NCBI RefSeq assembly: GCF_040267705.1
Contig: NZ_CP158374.1
Location: 682,001-746,000 of the forward strand
Source of the DNA: Agromyces sp. G08B096
Lineage (GTDB): Bacteria > Actinomycetota > Actinomycetes > Actinomycetales > Microbacteriaceae
DNA length: 64,000 bases
Reading direction: 5' to 3'
Shown here: piece after piece, positions 51,053 through 60,136 of the stretch
Layout: every line of letters begins with the position of its first letter
Position numbering within the stretch: the stretch's first letter is position 1
Position numbers and translations under genes: made by a program
The notes under the pieces: model-generated
Databases searched by the model: none
Told to the model about the DNA's origin: nothing
What the model saw: only the letters and a program-made list of their open reading frames with translations

Positions 51053-52047
51053 GCGCCGACGCTATCCGGTTCTGCCGACACGGCGGACACCACCGGCCCG
51101 GGCACCGGCGGCTCGCCCGACGAAGGCGCCGAGACAGCCCGCCGCGGCGCCCCCGCGGCCAGCACCGCGATGCCCGCCGCGAGCACCGCGAGCCCGACCC
51201 ACGCCGCGACCGGGAGCTGCTCACCGAGCAGGAGCACCCCGAGCAGTCCGGCGGTGAGGGGCTCGGCGAGCGTGAGGGTCGAGACCGTCGCGGGTGCGAG
51301 GCCGCGGAGGCCGGCACCGAAGAGCACGTAGGCGAGGGTCGTGGTGACCAGGCCGAGCCAGAGCGCCATGGCGATCCCCGGGCCGGTGCCGAGCCACGAG
51401 GCATCCGTCATCGCGAGCACGGGAGCGCTCGCGACCGCGGCGACGCCGAACAGGGCGCCCACGCTGCCCGTCGAGCTCCAGCCCCGGTCGATGAGCGTCT
51501 TCGCGGCGATCGTGTAGACCGCGTACGACGCGCCGGCGCCGACCGATGCGGCGAGACCGAGCGGATCGGCCGGGGCGCCGACGCCGTCGGTGGCGAGCGC
51601 AAGGATCAGGACCCCGGCGGTGGCGATCGCGGTGGCGACGAGCCACCGGGGTCCGGGGAATCGTCGGGAGAGCGCCCAGTCGAGCGCCCCGGTGAGGACG
51701 GGCGCGGAACCGAGGGCGACGACCGTGCCGACGGCCACGCCGTTCGCGGCCGTGCCGGCGAAGAACGCGGGCTGGTAGGCCACGACGCCCGCGCCGCCGA
51801 CGGCCACGACGAGCCAGGTGGGGATGCGGCGGACGCCGCCGGGCGACGGCGCGGCGGGTGTCCCGTCCGCGCGGCGCCGTCGCCCGGCGACGAGCTGGAG
51901 GCCGGCGATGAGCGCGAGCGCGCCACCGCCGATGACGAGTCGCGCCGCGCCGATCGAGAGCGGATCGGCGTCGGGTCCGAGCGCCTGGGCCGTGCCCGTC
52001 GTGCCGAAGCACACGGACGCCAGCAGGACCGCGAGGACGAAGCGCAT
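50995..52047 (-). CDS. EamA/DMT-family transporter
   Basis: This 350-residue protein has ten membrane spans in two EamA halves, beginning MRFVLAVLLASVCFGTTGTA, with YQPAFFAGTAANGVAVGTVV near residue 100 and LAPATVSTLTLAEPLTAGLL near residue 257. The C-terminal about 45 residues are a Ser/Pro-rich tail that extends into the next gene in another frame. Relatives export amino acids or purine metabolites. The ATG at 52047 follows a -10-like TAACAAT that overlaps a perfect palindrome. Confidence 0.88.
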   Translation of the reverse strand: MRFVLAVLLASVCFGTTGTAQALGPDADPLSIGAARLVIGGGALALIAGLQLVAGRRRRADGTPAAPSPGGVRRIPTWLVVAVGGAGVVAYQPAFFAGTAANGVAVGTVVALGSAPVLTGALDWALSRRFPGPRWLVATAIATAGVLILALATDGVGAPADPLGLAASVGAGASYAVYTIAAKTLIDRGWSSTGSVGALFGVAAVASAPVLAMTDASWLGTGPGIAMALWLGLVTTTLAYVLFGAGLRGLAPATVSTLTLAEPLTAGLLGVLLLGEQLPVAAWVGLAVLAAGIAVLAAGAPRRAVSAPSSGEPPVPGPVVSAVSAEPDSVGAWTSSSSPVSGSTPPRGSR

Positions 52048-52052
52048 GCCGG

Positions 52053-52067
52053 GATTGTTACACAATC
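52053..52067. promoter_or_regulatory. Palindromic operator upstream of the EamA gene
   Basis: GATTGT-TAC-ACAATC is a perfect inverted repeat with three central bases, placed 5 bases before the EamA start and over its likely -10 region. It resembles operators of small winged-helix repressors. The regulator is not encoded next to it. Confidence 0.55.
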
Positions 52068-52130
52068 TGCGGCTGTCCGCACCGGCGCGCACTGTGCCAC
52101 ACTCGAATCCGGGGAACGATCGGGGGAATC

Positions 52131-54617
52131 GTGACGGATCCGCGCGCGCCGGAGATCCGGACCGCCGCGCCCCTCCGCCCCACGGGACTCACCGCCGACG
52201 AGGTCGCCGAACGCGTCGCCGACGGCCGGGTGAACACCGCGACGGATGCCTCGAGCCGCAGCATCTGGTCGATCCTCCGCGCGAACGTCTTCACCTTCTT
52301 CAACGCCATCGTCCTCGCGGGGTTCACGCTCCTCCTGGTGCTCGGCTACTGGCAGGATGCCCTGTTCGGGCTCGCCGCGATCGGCAACGCGGTCGTCGGC
52401 GTCGCCCAGGAGTACCGCGCGAAGCGCGCGCTCGACCGGCTCGCGCTCCTCCACGCGCCGCGGGCGCGGGTGGTCCGCGACGGCGTCATCCAGGAGATCG
52501 ACGTGCGTCGCGTCGTGCTCGACGACGTGCTCGTCGTGCGGTCGGGCGACCAGGTCACGGCCGACGCCGCCGTGCTCGACTCGACCAGGCTCGAGGTCGA
52601 CGAATCGCTCCTCACGGGCGAGTCGGAGCCGATCGACAAGGAGCCGGGCGATGCGCTCCTGTCGGGCTCCATCGTGGTCGGCGGCGAGGGCCTCGCGCGG
52701 GTCACGGCCGTCGGCGAGGCGGCGTTCGCCGCGCGGCTCACGGCCGAGGCGAAGCGGTTCTCGCTCGTGGCATCCGAGCTGCGCACCTCGATCGACCGCA
52801 TCCTGAAGTGGATCACCTGGGCGATCCTGCCGATCATGCTCGTCGTCGTGAACGCGAACATGCAGGCGGCCGGCGGCTGGGAGCACGCGATCAGCACGGG
52901 GGAGTGGCGCGAGGCGGCCGTGGCGTCGGTCGCGGCGGTCATCGCGATGATCCCGCTCGGCCTCGTCCTCATGACGAGCATCGCCTTCGCCGTCGGTGCG
53001 ATGAAGCTCGGTGCGCATCAGGTGCTCGTGCAGGAGCTGCCGGCCGTCGAGGGCCTCGCCCGCGTCGACGTGATCTGCCTCGACAAGACCGGCACGATCA
53101 CGAGCGGCGAGGTGCGCTTCGACGGCGCGCACCCGCTCGGGCGCGACCTGCCGGCCGGTTGGGAGCTGGCCCTCGCGTGGTACGGCGCCGACCCCTCCGC
53201 GAATGCGACCGCGAGATGCCTCGCCGACGAGTACACGGATGCCCCGCCCCGGACGATCGAGCGGATCGAGTTCTCGTCCGCCCGGAAGTGGAGCGCCGTC
53301 GCGCTGGAGTCGCCCGCGAGCGGCACCTGGGTGCTCGGCGCCCCCGAGTTCGTCTTCACCGGCGCCGCAGCTGCGGGGGCGGAGGCATCCGCCGCGCTGG
53401 CCCTCGCGACGGAGCTCGCCGCCACCGGCCGGCGCACGTTAGTGCTCGCGCACTCGCCCGCTTCGCTCGACGCGGCGGCCGCAGAGGCGGCGGTGCTGCC
53501 CGCGGACCTCCGCCCCGCCGTGCTGCTGACCTTCCGCGAGGCGGTGCGCCCCGACGCGGCATCCACGCTCCGCTACTTCGCGCAGGAGGGCGTCGGCGTC
53601 CGCATCATCTCTGGCGACAACCCGCTCACCGTCGCCGCCGTCGCCCGCGATGTCGGCCTCGACGCAGGGCGCGGCTTCGACGCGCGCGACCTGCCGGACG
53701 ATCCCGACGAGCTCGGCCGCGTGCTCGACGAGCACCTCGTCTTCGGCCGTGTGACGCCGTCGCAGAAGCGCGAGATGGTGACCGCCCTGCAAGGTCGAGG
53801 GCACACGGTCGCGATGACCGGCGACGGCGTCAACGACGCGCTCGCCATCAAGGAGGCCGACCTGGGCATCGCGATGGAGTCCGGCTCGGCCGCCACGAAG
53901 GCCGTCGCCCGCATCGTGCTGCTCGACAGCCGGTTCTCCCACCTGCCGGGTGTCGTCGTCGAGGGCCGCCGCGTCATCGCGAACATCGAGCGCGTCTCGA
54001 TGCTCTTCCTTTCCAAGACCAGCTACGCCATCACCATGTCGGTGCTGTTCGGCATCCTGCTCTGGCCATTCCCGCTGCTGCCGCGGCAGCTCTCCGTCAC
54101 CGACGGGCTCACCATCGGCATCCCGGCGTTCCTGCTCGCGCTGCTGCCGAACGCGCGCCGCTACGTCCCGGGGTTCCTGAAACGCTCGCTCTCGTTCGCG
54201 ATCCCCGCCGGGCTCGTCGTCGCGGGGGCGATCGCGTACGTCTCGGGGCATGCGCGCGCCCTCGGCGAACCCGAGGAGGCGGTGCGCACCGCGAGCATGG
54301 TGACCCTCGCCCTCGTGGGGCTGTGGATCCTCACCGTGCTGTCGCGGCCGTTCACCTGGATCAAGGCGGGGGTCGTCCTCGCGATGGTCGCCGGTCTCGT
54401 GCTCGTGCTCACCGTGCCGATCGCGATCGAGTTCCTCGAGCTCGTGATGCCCGCGCCCGACACGCTCATCGACATGGCGATCGCGGTGCCCGTGTCGTGG
54501 GTGCTCATCGAGGCCATCGGATTCTGGCATCGCCGGCGGTTCGGGACGGCGTCGGAGATCGCCGAGCCCGAGCGGCGGCGGCGCGGCGACGGGCCCGGGG
54601 CCGCCGCGGGCAGCTGA
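52131..54617 (+). CDS. P-type cation-transporting ATPase, CtpE-like
   Basis: This 828-residue pump has the P-type motifs: LLTGESEPIDKEPGD in the actuator domain near residue 161, the phosphorylated Asp D318 in CLDKTGTITSG, and TGDGVNDALAIKEADLGIAM near residue 563. Transmembrane helix 4 reads AMIPLGLVLMTS, with P275-L276 where calcium pumps have Pro-Glu; LVQELPAVEGLARVD just before DKTGT is typical of the CtpE/Exp7 group, linked to calcium in mycobacteria and streptococci. The ion here is not decided. The GTG at 52131 follows CGGGGGAA. The C-terminus is Arg/Gly-rich. Confidence 0.9.
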   Translation: MTDPRAPEIRTAAPLRPTGLTADEVAERVADGRVNTATDASSRSIWSILRANVFTFFNAIVLAGFTLLLVLGYWQDALFGLAAIGNAVVGVAQEYRAKRALDRLALLHAPRARVVRDGVIQEIDVRRVVLDDVLVVRSGDQVTADAAVLDSTRLEVDESLLTGESEPIDKEPGDALLSGSIVVGGEGLARVTAVGEAAFAARLTAEAKRFSLVASELRTSIDRILKWITWAILPIMLVVVNANMQAAGGWEHAISTGEWREAAVASVAAVIAMIPLGLVLMTSIAFAVGAMKLGAHQVLVQELPAVEGLARVDVICLDKTGTITSGEVRFDGAHPLGRDLPAGWELALAWYGADPSANATARCLADEYTDAPPRTIERIEFSSARKWSAVALESPASGTWVLGAPEFVFTGAAAAGAEASAALALATELAATGRRTLVLAHSPASLDAAAAEAAVLPADLRPAVLLTFREAVRPDAASTLRYFAQEGVGVRIISGDNPLTVAAVARDVGLDAGRGFDARDLPDDPDELGRVLDEHLVFGRVTPSQKREMVTALQGRGHTVAMTGDGVNDALAIKEADLGIAMESGSAATKAVARIVLLDSRFSHLPGVVVEGRRVIANIERVSMLFLSKTSYAITMSVLFGILLWPFPLLPRQLSVTDGLTIGIPAFLLALLPNARRYVPGFLKRSLSFAIPAGLVVAGAIAYVSGHARALGEPEEAVRTASMVTLALVGLWILTVLSRPFTWIKAGVVLAMVAGLVLVLTVPIAIEFLELVMPAPDTLIDMAIAVPVSWVLIEAIGFWHRRRFGTASEIAEPERRRRGDGPGAAAGS

Positions 54618-54728
54618 GCGCCCGGGGCATCCGCTCGCCGCTCGTTCTGCGCCCGCATTCGGCACGGCGCCGCGTCATCCTCCATACTTTCGAGGGGCTG
54701 GTTTCCGGGGGCCTGAGCGAGGAGGAGC

Positions 54729-55772
54729 ATGCGCGCGGTGCGCTACGCCGGGTTCGGCGCCGAACCCGAGGTCGTCGAGGTCGATCGCCCCACCTGCCCG
54801 CCGCGCGGCGCCGTCGTGCGCGTACGCGCTACGGGCCTCTGCCGGAGCGACTGGCACGCCTGGATGGGGCACGACGACACCGTGCGACTGCCGCACGTGC
54901 CGGGTCACGAGTTCGCCGGCGAGGTGATCGAACTCGGCTCGGAGGTCTCGCCCGACAGCGGGTGGGCGGTGGGCGACCGCGTCACCGCTCCCTTCATCAG
55001 CGCGTGCGGGCGCTGCTCGCAGTGCCGGTCGGGCAACGAGCAGGTCTGCGACGCGCAGGAGCAGCCCGGCTTCACGTACTGGGGTTCGTTCGCCGAAGAG
55101 GTCATCGTGCACGAGGCCGAGATCAACCTCGTCCGGCTGCCCGATGCGCTCGGCTTCGTCGAGGCCGCCTCCCTCGGCTGCCGGTTCGCGACCGCGTACC
55201 GCGCCGTGGTCACCCGCGGGCGGCTCCAGCCGGGCGAGCGCATCGCCGTGCACGGCTGCGGCGGCGTCGGGCTGTCGGCCATCATGATCGCCGTCGCCGC
55301 GGGCGTCGAGACCTACGGCGTGGATGTCTCGGATGCCGCGCTCCAGGCGGTCGAGAAGCTCGGGGCCATCCCGGTGCAGGGCGGTGAGGGCGCCGCCGAG
55401 CGGGTGCGCGAGGTCAGCGAGGGCGGCGTCGAGCTCTCGATCGACGCGTTCGGCAGCATCGAGACTTCGCTCGCCTCGGTGCGGAGCCTCCGCAAGCGCG
55501 GCCGGCACGTGCAGATCGGCCTCATGACCGGGGATGCCGCGCTCGCCGCGATGCCCATGGACGCCCTCATCGCCGGCGAGCTCGAACTGCTCGGCAGCCA
55601 CGGCATGACGGTGCGCGAGTACCCCGAGATGCTGGGCGCCGTGGCGAGCGGCGCGTTCCGACCCATCGAACTGGTCGGGCGCACCATCCGCCTCGACGAC
55701 GTGCCCGCCGCGCTGGCGGCGATGGGAACGGGCGGCGGCGGGTCGGGCATGACGGTCGTCGAACTCGTCTGA
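54729..55772 (+). CDS. Zinc-dependent alcohol dehydrogenase family protein
   Basis: This 347-residue medium-chain dehydrogenase has the catalytic zinc Cys in GLCRSDWHAWMGHDD near residue 38 and the His-Glu in VPGHEFAGEV, and four structural-zinc Cys in CGRCSQCRSGNEQVCDAQ near residue 97. The NAD(P) site is HGCGGVGLSAIMIAVAAGVE near residue 175. Relatives oxidise polyols and alcohols; the substrate is unknown. GGAGGAG lies just before the ATG. Confidence 0.92.
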   Translation: MRAVRYAGFGAEPEVVEVDRPTCPPRGAVVRVRATGLCRSDWHAWMGHDDTVRLPHVPGHEFAGEVIELGSEVSPDSGWAVGDRVTAPFISACGRCSQCRSGNEQVCDAQEQPGFTYWGSFAEEVIVHEAEINLVRLPDALGFVEAASLGCRFATAYRAVVTRGRLQPGERIAVHGCGGVGLSAIMIAVAAGVETYGVDVSDAALQAVEKLGAIPVQGGEGAAERVREVSEGGVELSIDAFGSIETSLASVRSLRKRGRHVQIGLMTGDAALAAMPMDALIAGELELLGSHGMTVREYPEMLGAVASGAFRPIELVGRTIRLDDVPAALAAMGTGGGGSGMTVVELV

Positions 55773-55851
55773 ATCCACAGCCCGAGGAATTCACAGCCGC
55801 CCGGCATACCGCACCAGGTAGGCTGGCCCTATCTACAGCGGGCGGTCGCCC

Positions 55852-57024
55852 GTGAACACACCGGCTGGGAAGTCGCAAACAGGCCGGATATCGATCATCC
55901 CCCTCTCCACCGCCGGAGCCACCGGCACCCTCAGCACCACCGCAGCGGTGCTCGGATCAGTACGGGCGACGAAGCCCGGGTCCGGAGCGCCGAACCCCAC
56001 GCAGAGCTACACCGCCCTCTCCCGCGTCGTCCGCGAGTCGGGTCTGCTGCGTCGCGCCCACTGGTTCTACCTCACGATCTTCTCCGTGCTCGTGCTGGCG
56101 CTCGCCGGCACCGTGGCCGGCATGGTGCTGCTCGGCGACAGCTGGTTCCAGCTGCTCATGGCCGCGGCGCTCGGCATCGTCTTCACTCAGTTCGCCTTCC
56201 TCGCGCACGAGGCATCCCACCGCGCGGTGTTCACCTCCGGCCCCGCGAACGACCGCGCCGGCCGGCTCCTCGCCGCGTTCGTCGGCATGAGCTACGCGTG
56301 GTGGATGCACAAGCACACCCGCCACCACGCCAACCCGAACCGCATCGGCAAAGACCCCGACATCGAGTTCGACACGATTTCGTTCACCGAGGAGTCCGCG
56401 GCGAAGCAGCGCGGCGTGATCGCCTGGATCACTCGCCGGCAGGGCTACCTGTTCTTCCCGCTCCTGCTGCTCGAGGGCGTGAACCTGCACGTCACGAGCG
56501 TGCGCACACTGTTCGCCAAGCGCCGCATCGACGGCCGCGCGCTCGAGCTCTCGGTCATCGGGGCCCGTTTCGCGGTGTACCTCGGCCTGGTGTTCTGGCT
56601 CATGCCGTTCGGCATGGCCTGCGCCTTCCTCGGCGTGCAGCTTGCCGTCTTCGGCGTGTACATGGGGGCCTCGTTCGCCCCGAACCACAAGGGCATGCCC
56701 ATCGTGCCGGCCGACGTGAAGCTCGACTTCTTCCGCAAGCAGGTGCTCACCTCGCGCAACATCTCGGGCGGCGTGTGGGCGAACGCGCTCATGGGCGGGC
56801 TCAACTACCAGGTCGAGCACCACCTGTTCCCGAGCATGGCCCGGCCGTACCTCGGGCGCGCGCGCCAGATCGTCCGCGAGTACTGCCAGACGACCGGCAC
56901 GCCCTACACCGAGACGACGCTCGTCGCCTCGTACGGCATCGTCATCCGCTACCTCAACCGGGTCGGCCTCGCCGCCCGCGACCCGTTCGACTGCCCCATG
57001 GTCGGACAGTTCCGCCGGACCTGA
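55852..57024 (+). CDS. Membrane fatty-acid desaturase
   Basis: This 390-residue diiron desaturase should introduce a double bond into lipid-bound or CoA-bound acyl chains. All three His boxes are visible: HEASHRAVF near residue 121, [11 protein letters not shown] near residue 152, and [10 protein letters not shown] near residue 320, in an acyl-lipid/front-end-type pattern. Four membrane spans lie between them. The GTG at 55852 has no clear ribosome site; TAGGCT at 55819-55824 is the probable -10 box. The first 35 or so residues are Ser/Thr/Gly-rich, so a later start is possible. A cold-shock gene follows. Confidence 0.9.
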   Translation: MNTPAGKSQTGRISIIPLSTAGATGTLSTTAAVLGSVRATKPGSGAPNPTQSYTALSRVVRESGLLRRAHWFYLTIFSVLVLALAGTVAGMVLLGDSWFQLLMAAALGIVFTQFAFLAHEASHRAVFTSGPANDRAGRLLAAFVGMSYAWWMHKHTRHHANPNRIGKDPDIEFDTISFTEESAAKQRGVIAWITRRQGYLFFPLLLLEGVNLHVTSVRTLFAKRRIDGRALELSVIGARFAVYLGLVFWLMPFGMACAFLGVQLAVFGVYMGASFAPNHKGMPIVPADVKLDFFRKQVLTSRNISGGVWANALMGGLNYQVEHHLFPSMARPYLGRARQIVREYCQTTGTPYTETTLVASYGIVIRYLNRVGLAARDPFDCPMVGQFRRT

Positions 57025-57142
57025 TGGCCGGCGCCCAGAGACCTCCCCGGCGGGGCCCCGCCGGGGAGCAGCCGTGCCCACCCTCCGGGGCGGGTGCGAC
57101 GGTTCCGCATCTCGCGGACCGAAGAACACGAAGGAAAACAAC

Positions 57143-57349
57143 ATGACCACCGGAACCGTCAAGTGGTTCAACGCCGACAAGGGCTTCGGCTTCATCACGC
57201 CGGACGACGGCACGAGCGATGTGTTCGCGCACTTCAGCGCGATCACGACGGGGGGCTTCCGCACCCTCGAGGAGAACCAGCGCGTCGAGTTCGACGTCGA
57301 GCAGAGCCCCAAGGGCCTGCAGGCTGCGAACATCCGCGTTCTGCCGTAA
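57143..57349 (+). CDS. cspA: Cold-shock protein, CspA family
   Basis: This 68-residue OB-fold protein binds single-stranded RNA or DNA and acts as an RNA chaperone. [20 protein letters not shown] holds RNP1 (KGFGFI), followed by DVFAHFSAI (RNP2) and the end [17 protein letters not shown]. The ATG follows AAGGAAA by a good distance. The 118-base leader after the desaturase stop is long enough for the structured 5' end typical of such messages. A strong hairpin lies 53 bases after the stop. Confidence 0.96.
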   Translation: MTTGTVKWFNADKGFGFITPDDGTSDVFAHFSAITTGGFRTLEENQRVEFDVEQSPKGLQAANIRVLP

Positions 57350-57402
57350 GTCGTGACCGGTCGGCCGGCGGAGCATCCGCCGGCCCACTCACGACTCGCA
57401 TC

Positions 57403-57429
57403 GAAGGCCGGCCCATGTGGCCGGCCTTC
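57403..57429 (+). terminator. Hairpin terminator of the cold-shock gene
   Basis: GAAGGCCGGCC pairs perfectly with GGCCGGCCTTC over 11 bases around the loop CATGT, followed by GTCGT. Confidence 0.78.
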
Positions 57430-57829
57430 GTCGTGCCGGCGGGTGCTACCGCAGCAGCGCGCCCGCGCTCGCGCCCGCGCTCAGCGCGAGGGCGCTCGTC
57501 GCGGCCGGTGCGGCCGCGGGTCGCCGGGCGGGGTAGGGCCCACCCGGCGCCATGGGGGTATGTCCGGGTGGGCGGCTTCGGTTCTTGCGTTCCCGATTTC
57601 GGCGCGCCGGTACCTCCCCGGAACGCGCCTGCGTTGCTATGGTGGGAAACGCCATCCGGAGCGGCGGCGGCTGGGATTCGGGTTCCCGAGCCACCTCGGT
57701 ACCCTCACGGGTGGACGACGGAGATCGAAGGCGGGGGCGAAGCCTCGGTTTCCGCTACAGACGCGCGACCCAGAGGGCAACGCGCCATCGGCGTCATCCG
57801 CGACCCAACTCGCGCGGCCGCCGGTGGCC
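57430..57829. other. About 400 bases without a supported gene
   Basis: Between two hairpins there are only short open frames (up to about 95 codons) of Arg/Gly/Pro-rich composition on both strands, without family similarity or ribosome sites. Codon-position bias is not that of the neighbouring genes. Nothing else was recognised. Confidence 0.5.
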
Positions 57830-57855
57830 GGGCCGGTGATTCCCCTCACCGGCCC
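57830..57855 (-). terminator. Hairpin terminator of the minus-strand VOC gene
   Basis: GGGCCGGTGA pairs perfectly with TCACCGGCCC over 10 bases with a six-base loop, 34 bases after the VOC stop in its direction of transcription. Confidence 0.7.
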
Positions 57856-57889
57856 GGCGGCCCTCCACTGTGGTGCCGCGGGCGAGTTG

Positions 57890-58414
57890 CTAGCGGACGG
57901 GCGCGCTGCTCCGCCCCTGACGCGCGCCGCTCAGCTCCGCGTCGAGCGTCTCCTGGGCGACTCGCATGCCATCGGCGTACACCGGCTGCTGCAGCCGGGT
58001 CCACATCTCCGCCTCTTCGACGACCTCGACCTGCGTCTGCACCCACCAGATGTTGCCGAACGGATCCCGGACCCGCCCGCCGCGCTGCCCGAACGCATTG
58101 TCGCTCAGCGCGGTGATCACGGTGCCGCCCGCCGCGACCGCCCGCTCCACCGCCGCATCGGCGTCCGAAACCCAGACGCGCAGCAGACTCGGGAGCGCCG
58201 GCCATTCGGGCCGCCGGTCGAACGCGAGGACGACGGTGTCGCCGATGCGGATCTCGGCGTGCCCGATGCCGCCGTCCTCGGTTCGCACCCGGGCGAGCTC
58301 CGCGCCGTCGAAGACCTCGGCGATGAAGTCGAGGAGCGCCCCCGTGTCATCGGTGACCAGCCACGGTGCGACGGTCGTGTAGCCCTCGGGCTGGAAAGCG
58401 GTGCGTGCGTTCAT
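57890..58414 (-). CDS. VOC family protein, PhnB/glyoxalase type
   Basis: This 174-residue protein has the VOC fold: VAPWLVTDDTGALLDFIAEV near residue 15, GIGHAEIRIGDTVVLAFDRR, VWVSDADAAVERAVAAGGTV near residue 80 and GQRGGRVRDPFGNIWWVQTQ near residue 108, a YdcJ/PhnB-like pattern. It adds a C-terminal extension of about 45 residues. AGGAGGAG lies 5 bases before the ATG at 58414, so longer readings of this frame can be rejected. The function is unknown. Confidence 0.88.
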   Translation of the reverse strand: MNARTAFQPEGYTTVAPWLVTDDTGALLDFIAEVFDGAELARVRTEDGGIGHAEIRIGDTVVLAFDRRPEWPALPSLLRVWVSDADAAVERAVAAGGTVITALSDNAFGQRGGRVRDPFGNIWWVQTQVEVVEEAEMWTRLQQPVYADGMRVAQETLDAELSGARQGRSSAPVR

Positions 58415-58560
58415 CGAGCTCCTCCTGGGTGATCGTGTGTGCTCGTGCATCACGGTAGAAGCCGATTCGGACAGGTTTCGGCCGGAATGGCGGTCGGTGT
58501 GCCGCCGTGCGGCGGCAAGCTCGAATGTGGGGCGCGGTTGCCACGCACCTCTCTGCCCGG

Positions 58561-59568
58561 CTAGCCGACCTTCACGAGCATCTTGCCGATATTGGCGCCG
58601 GTGAGGACGCCGAGCAGCGCGACCGGCGCGTTCTCGATGCCGTCGACCACCGTTTCGCGGGTGCGGAGCGAGCGGTCGGCGAGCCATGGGATCGCCCGGC
58701 CCAGGTACTCCGGCAGCAGGTCGAAATGCGACGTGACGAGCATGCCCCGCAGCGTGACTTCCTTGGTGGACGCCTCGTAGAGGTTGTTCGGGCCGGTCGG
58801 TGATTGGGCGAGGTTGTACTGGCTCACCGCGCCGACCATCGCCACTCGGCCGTGCGGCCGCATCCGCCCGATTCCGGCTTCCAGTTGGGCTCCGCCCACG
58901 TTGTCGACGAACACATCGACGCCGCCGGGTGCGAGCTCGGCGAGGCGTTCGCGGACGTCATCCGCGCGGTAGTCGATCGCTGCGTCGTATCCGAAGTCCT
59001 CGACCAGGGCTTGTGACTTCGCCGCCCCACCCGCGGAGCCGATGACTTGTGCGGCGCCGAGGAGGCGAGCGAGCTGCCCGGCGACGCTGCCCACGGCTCC
59101 GGCAGCCCCCGAGACGAAGACGACGTCACCCTGGTGCACGGGGGCGATGCGGGTGAGCGCTGCGTAGGCGGTCAGGCCGGTGGTGCCGAGGGGGCCGAGG
59201 TACGCCGTCTCGGGAACGTCACCGACGTCGATCGGCGTCGCGTGGGCGCCGGGGAGCACCGAATGCTCACGCAGGCCGGCGAAATGGCTGACTCGGGTTC
59301 CCACGGGAAGCTCCACGGATCGGGATTGGATGATCTCGCCGACGGCACTGCCCTCGAGGGCCGCGTGCAGCGGGAAGGGGGCGATGTAGGAGGGCGTGTC
59401 GTTCATGCGGCCCCGCATGTACGGGTCGACGGACAGCCACGTGTTGCGCACGAGCACTTCGCCGGGCGCGAGGCTCGGAATCGGTGCGGACACGAGCGCG
59501 AAGTCGCGGTCGCTCGGCTCGCCGATCGGGCGGTTCACCAGGTGGAGCTGCCGGGTGTGAGGCGTCAT
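58561..59568 (-). CDS. NADP-dependent oxidoreductase, zinc-free MDR family
   Basis: This 335-residue medium-chain reductase lacks the zinc Cys of alcohol dehydrogenases and resembles leukotriene B4 dehydrogenase/alkenal reductases: LSVDPYMRGRMNDTPSYIAP near residue 43, GPLGTTGLTAYAALTRIAPV near residue 125, VFVSGAAGAVGSVAGQLARL near residue 149 and DVFVDNVGGAQLEAGIGRMR. It likely reduces activated C=C bonds with NADPH. It is divergent from a marR gene across twin operators, so the MarR protein probably controls it. Confidence 0.9.
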   Translation of the reverse strand: MTPHTRQLHLVNRPIGEPSDRDFALVSAPIPSLAPGEVLVRNTWLSVDPYMRGRMNDTPSYIAPFPLHAALEGSAVGEIIQSRSVELPVGTRVSHFAGLREHSVLPGAHATPIDVGDVPETAYLGPLGTTGLTAYAALTRIAPVHQGDVVFVSGAAGAVGSVAGQLARLLGAAQVIGSAGGAAKSQALVEDFGYDAAIDYRADDVRERLAELAPGGVDVFVDNVGGAQLEAGIGRMRPHGRVAMVGAVSQYNLAQSPTGPNNLYEASTKEVTLRGMLVTSHFDLLPEYLGRAIPWLADRSLRTRETVVDGIENAPVALLGVLTGANIGKMLVKVG

Positions 59569-59621
59569 GTCCGTGCCTTTCGTGTGCCGCACTGAGCGGC
59601 GATCAGGGTGTTCGTCAACTG

Positions 59622-59673
59622 CTTGAGTGGATCAAGTAATCACACGGAACCACAGTTGCTTGAGCAAATCAAG
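59622..59673. promoter_or_regulatory. Twin MarR operators with the marR promoter
   Basis: CTTGA-N5-TCAAG occurs twice, at 59622-59636 and 59659-59673, centres 37 bases apart. The second covers the -35 TTGAGC (59660-59665), which is 17 bases from the -10 TAATCT (59683-59688); the marR ATG follows 6 bases later. The first lies closer to the divergent reductase gene. Confidence 0.78.
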
Positions 59674-59694
59674 TAGTTCGCGTAATCTGGCAGC

Positions 59695-60114
59695 ATGACG
59701 GGTTCCCTCACGCCGACGGCATCCGGTCTCGACGACGTGCTCTACGAATTCGTCGATTCCTATGACCGGGCCTACGAGGCGGCCGCGGCGAGCCAGCAGC
59801 TCAGCGTCGCTCAGGTCTGCGTGCTCATCCGGCTCGACGAGCGCCGCGGAATGAGCGGGCTCGCGAAGGAACTCGGGTGCGACGCATCCAACATCACTCA
59901 GATCGTCGCCCGTCTCGAGGCGCGCGGACTCGTCGTCCGGGAACCGGACCCCGCAGACGGCAGGGCGCGGCTGATCGCTCGCACGCCGGACGGCGATGCG
60001 GCCAGCGCGCAGTTCGACGCGGCCTTCGCCTTCGCGCGCGAAGCTCAGAGCCGGCTGACGGCAGACGAGCAGGACCACCTCGCGGTGCTGCTGCGCAAGG
60101 CCATGGGCGGCTGA
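59695..60114 (+). CDS. MarR-family transcriptional regulator
   Basis: This 139-residue regulator shows the MarR winged helix: LSVAQVCVLIRLDERRGMSG near residue 36, LAKELGCDASNITQIVARLE (residues 56-75) and the wing REPDPADGRARLIARTPDG. No Cys lies in a redox-sensing position in the N-terminal helix; one Cys is in the VCVLIRL helix. Start and promoter are fixed by the TAATCT box 6 bases upstream. It most likely represses itself and the divergent reductase. Confidence 0.92.
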   Translation: MTGSLTPTASGLDDVLYEFVDSYDRAYEAAAASQQLSVAQVCVLIRLDERRGMSGLAKELGCDASNITQIVARLEARGLVVREPDPADGRARLIARTPDGDAASAQFDAAFAFAREAQSRLTADEQDHLAVLLRKAMGG

Positions 60115-60136
60115 TCGCCCCGCGAGTCACCCGCGA

